This document shows, piece after piece, positions 61,647 through 64,000 of a DNA stretch of 64,000 bases. The notes beneath the pieces were generated by a model. It was not told the DNA's origin and made no database searches. It was given only the letters and a program-made list of their open reading frames with translations. Both the position numbers and the translations under genes were made by a program. The stretch is from Candidatus Hydrogenedentota bacterium (GTDB lineage: Bacteria; Hydrogenedentota; Hydrogenedentia; Hydrogenedentales; JAGMZX01). Position 1 is the first letter of the stretch; every line of letters starts with the position of its first letter. Location of the stretch: assembly GCA_029556545.1 (NCBI GenBank), contig JAKQEQ010000098.1, positions 20,998-84,997 of the forward strand. Reading direction: 5' to 3'.

Positions 61647-64000
61647 ATGTATCGAAGACGCCTTGTAATTAGCGCAGTTGTTGTGGGATTGGTAGTGCTG
61701 ATCGGCGCGACCTCTGCTCAAGCGGGCATCCCCCGCGTGTTGCTGGTCGGCGACAGTTGGACCGGCTTCCTCTGGAAAGACCGCATCGTGCGCGACGTGT
61801 TCCGCGCGACCGGGCTGGGCCTGTTCGAGGAAGAGGGTCGGATCACGGCGATTGGCGGCATGCCGGCGGCGATTCTGGCTTCGCAGCCCATGCAGGACCT
61901 GGTGCGCGCCGTCTTGCTCGCCTATCCCACGATTGATACGGTGCACCTCAGCACGGGCGGCATTGATCTGCTGGCGACGTATCACACCAGCCAGACCGCC
62001 GCGCAGCGGGCGGAGATATGGGCCCGGATCAAGCGGGATACACAGACGGTCGTGAACAACATACTGAGCGTGCGCCCCAATATCCGGGTGCTGATTGTGG
62101 ATTACGACTATCTCAACCTGTTTGAATCCGTGTTTGGCATCGGCCAATACGGGTCGAGCGACGAAATGGTGCTCTTCTGGGCGTTTCTCGGCTTTCCCGC
62201 GCCGAGTCAGATCAACGGGGCCTTCATCGAACTGGGCCGCGAGAAACTCGACATCGCCCGCAATACGCGGCGTTGCGAGTATATTCAGAATTTCGGCCTG
62301 ATGCAGTTCTGCTTCGGCTATCCGTCCATCTGGTTGTTGCCGGGCACGGTCCCCTTCCCCGGAACGGCGGCCACGGACTACTGGCCCATGCCCGGCGGCT
62401 ACCCGGCCTACCCGACCCCGCCCGAGGCCATGAACCGCTCCGGCTGGAAGGTGGACGGCATCCACCTGAGCCCGACGGGCTACAAGTATCTCGTCCTGAA
62501 CTGCGTGCAGCAGTACTATCTTGACTGGATGTTGAATCCGCTGGTGCCGGACACCACGCCGCCGGAAGTCAGCGCAATTGCGATCAAGGACGAGAGCCCG
62601 ACCAACGCCGCCACCGTGTCGTTCCTCGTGACGTTCAACGAGCCCGTGGTCGGTGTCGACGCGACCGATTTCGCCGTGGACGCGGATCGCGGTCTCGCCG
62701 GCTCGCGCGTTATCGACGCCAAGGGATCGGGCACGACTTATACGGTCACTGTCGAGACCGGCGCGGGCGAGGGTGGCCTTGGCATTATGGTGCTGGACGA
62801 GGCCACCATCTGGGACGACTGGGACAACCGCATCAGCGGCGCGGGCGCCTTTACCGACGGCGAGCGGTACTACATTGACAAGGTTGCGCCCCGGTTCAAC
62901 ATTTCCGCGGACGCGGCCTGTCCCACGGATACGAATCCGTATAAAGTCTACGTACAGGCCAACGAGGCAGTATACGGATTCGGCGTTTCCGATGTGAGCA
63001 CCAAGAATGGCGGTATCGCGTATTTCGCGGGCATCGGCGCGAACTACAGCTTCGATCTGATTTCCTTCGAGCCGGGCGAGGTCCGCGTTTGGGTGCCTGC
63101 CGGCGTTGCGCAAGACGCGGTCGGCAACTGGAACGAAGAGTCAGAGCCTTTCGTTTGCACCTATACGGGGCCCGGTATCAGCAATCCGCTCACCCTCTAC
63201 ATCAGCGACGGATCGGACGGGAAGCTCCGTCTGGCGGAAGGCCATCTCGTCATCGACACCGACGCGCTGACGATGAGCGGCGCGTTTGAGGCGACGGGCC
63301 GCAACGAATTCGGCGTTTGCGTCTTTGACTTCCAAAGCATCGACATCGGCGGCGGTGTGACGATCGAGGTCAAAGGACAGCGCCCGTTGGCCATCGCGTC
63401 TCGCACCAATATCCTGTGGGGTGCTTCGCTGGATGTGTCGGCGGCCGTAGCAGGTCGCGCCGGCGGCGGTTTCGGCGGCGCGGGCGGCGTGGGCGGTTTC
63501 GGTGGCGCGGGCGGTGGCGGCGGTTCCGGGGGTATCGGCGGCATGGGCGGCGACAGCGGCTGGGCCGGTCCCGGCTATCCGCCCAGTCCGGGTGCTCCCG
63601 GCGGGGCCGGCGCGGCGGGCGACCCCGGCGCCGCGAGTTTCCTCGGCGCCGCAGGGCAGGCGGGCGTGCGCGGCGAGGCCGGGAGCAAAGGATGGGGACT
63701 GTCGGCCGGTAATGGCGCAGGCGGTCTTGGCGGCGCGGGTGGCGCGCCGCAAGGCGCCGTAACGGGTGGCGACGGCGGCGGCGGCGGCGATGGCGGCGGC
63801 GGCGGCGCGGCAGGCGCATTTGGCAACGGCCAGCGCGGTGAGGCCGGCACGGTCGGCGGCGGCGGCGAGGACGGGCCCTTGGGGGGCGGCGGCGCGGCGG
63901 GCGCGCTTGGCGGCGGCGGCGGCGACGCTACCTTTGTCTTTGATCCGAACACCCTGGCCTTAGCGGCGGGTAGTGGCGGCGGCGGTGGGGGTGGGGGTGG
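61647..64000 (+). CDS. Secreted SGNH-like protein with Ig-like domain and glycine-rich tail, cut by the window edge
   Basis: The frame runs open for 784 codons to the edge. A signal peptide (MYRRRLVISAVVVGLVVLIG) precedes an SGNH-hydrolase-like domain with GDSW (residues 35-38) and DGIHLSPTGYKYL (the Asp-x-x-His block). Next is a bacterial Ig-like domain (TNAATVSFLVTFNEPVVGVD, then ATDF) related to one in the 39456 protein. From residue about 595 the sequence is glycine-rich with GGAG and GGGG repeats and occasional Asp and Pro. AGAGGG lies before the ATG. An esterase or acetylhydrolase role is possible, but only blocks I and V are clear. Confidence 0.8.
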   Translation, partial: MYRRRLVISAVVVGLVVLIGATSAQAGIPRVLLVGDSWTGFLWKDRIVRDVFRATGLGLFEEEGRITAIGGMPAAILASQPMQDLVRAVLLAYPTIDTVHLSTGGIDLLATYHTSQTAAQRAEIWARIKRDTQTVVNNILSVRPNIRVLIVDYDYLNLFESVFGIGQYGSSDEMVLFWAFLGFPAPSQINGAFIELGREKLDIARNTRRCEYIQNFGLMQFCFGYPSIWLLPGTVPFPGTAATDYWPMPGGYPAYPTPPEAMNRSGWKVDGIHLSPTGYKYLVLNCVQQYYLDWMLNPLVPDTTPPEVSAIAIKDESPTNAATVSFLVTFNEPVVGVDATDFAVDADRGLAGSRVIDAKGSGTTYTVTVETGAGEGGLGIMVLDEATIWDDWDNRISGAGAFTDGERYYIDKVAPRFNISADAACPTDTNPYKVYVQANEAVYGFGVSDVSTKNGGIAYFAGIGANYSFDLISFEPGEVRVWVPAGVAQDAVGNWNEESEPFVCTYTGPGISNPLTLYISDGSDGKLRLAEGHLVIDTDALTMSGAFEATGRNEFGVCVFDFQSIDIGGGVTIEVKGQRPLAIASRTNILWGASLDVSAAVAGRAGGGFGGAGGVGGFGGAGGGGGSGGIGGMGGDSGWAGPGYPPSPGAPGGAGAAGDPGAASFLGAAGQAGVRGEAGSKGWGLSAGNGAGGLGGAGGAPQGAVTGGDGGGGGDGGGGGAAGAFGNGQRGEAGTVGGGGEDGPLGGGGAAGALGGGGGDATFVFDPNTLALAAGSGGGGGGGG

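Noticed and set aside
1-64000. tRNA, rRNA, riboswitch and phage or plasmid genes
   Set aside because: I looked for TTCGANTC-type tRNA arms, conserved rRNA pieces and integrase or replication genes and saw none that hold up by eye; a covariance search would be needed to be sure.

Overview
The window is one GC-rich bacterial contig of 64 kb with no rRNA, tRNA, CRISPR array or intact transposase that I can see. A Gly-Glu dipeptide tract followed by a duplicated ELLRxIQFYNSGG domain, many secreted TIM-barrel glycosidase-like proteins, FG-GAP and PA14 proteins, and many short dispersed palindromes suggest the Planctomycetes/Verrucomicrobia/Lentisphaerae-like world. From memory, Candidatus Hydrogenedentota is the closest match, but I could not check this.

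Region 1 (1-17.6 kb, minus strand) reads as one respiratory operon running off the left edge: Rrf2 regulator, membrane dihaem cytochrome c, narG-narH-narJ-narI, two NarK-type transporters, then actA-B-C-D-E-F of alternative complex III (actF cut by the window edge). The gene order resembles the narCGHJIK order of Thermus followed by a quinol:cytochrome c oxidoreductase, so nitrate respiration appears wired to alternative complex III.

Region 2 (17.7-22.7 kb, plus strand) is a divergent molybdenum-cofactor operon: moaA, moaD, a moaE-moeA fusion, mobB and moeB with a rhodanese domain. It would supply the cofactor for NarG. The shared intergenic region holds three 16-bp TGGA-N8-TCCA-like sites placed over the promoters, which are good candidates for Rrf2 operators.

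Region 3 (22.8-28 kb) holds a secreted glycosidase-like protein, a DUF2281/MazF-type toxin-antitoxin pair and an FG-GAP propeller protein. Region 4 (28.3-35.9 kb) is a redox cluster: DUF6599 protein, Tat-type DUF362 protein, a NapH-NapG-like membrane iron-sulfur fusion, and three tandem Tat-type aldo/keto reductases with C-terminal Fe-S cysteines. I think this may be an undescribed extracytoplasmic electron-transfer system.

Region 5 (36.1-44.6 kb) encodes two very large secreted proteins: one with eight InlB-like repeats, Gly-Glu linkers and a dockerin-like tail, the other with PA14 and Ig-like repeats and a C-terminal sorting signal. Region 6 (44.7-64 kb) has a nitronate monooxygenase-like enzyme, a MntA/HepT pair, a DUF4091 glycosidase-like protein, a paralogue of the region 3 glycosidase, an orphan VapB-type antitoxin, several secreted TIM-barrel proteins, a GntR/LacI regulator divergent from a Gfo/Idh/MocA dehydrogenase, and an SGNH-like protein with a glycine-rich tail cut by the right edge.

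A theme across the window is three families of short palindromes that sit between genes and also inside coding sequences. One copy links moaE to moeA in frame, others encode the tail of that protein, one lies inside actB, and one is flanked by a 59-bp duplication at the moaA-moaD junction.
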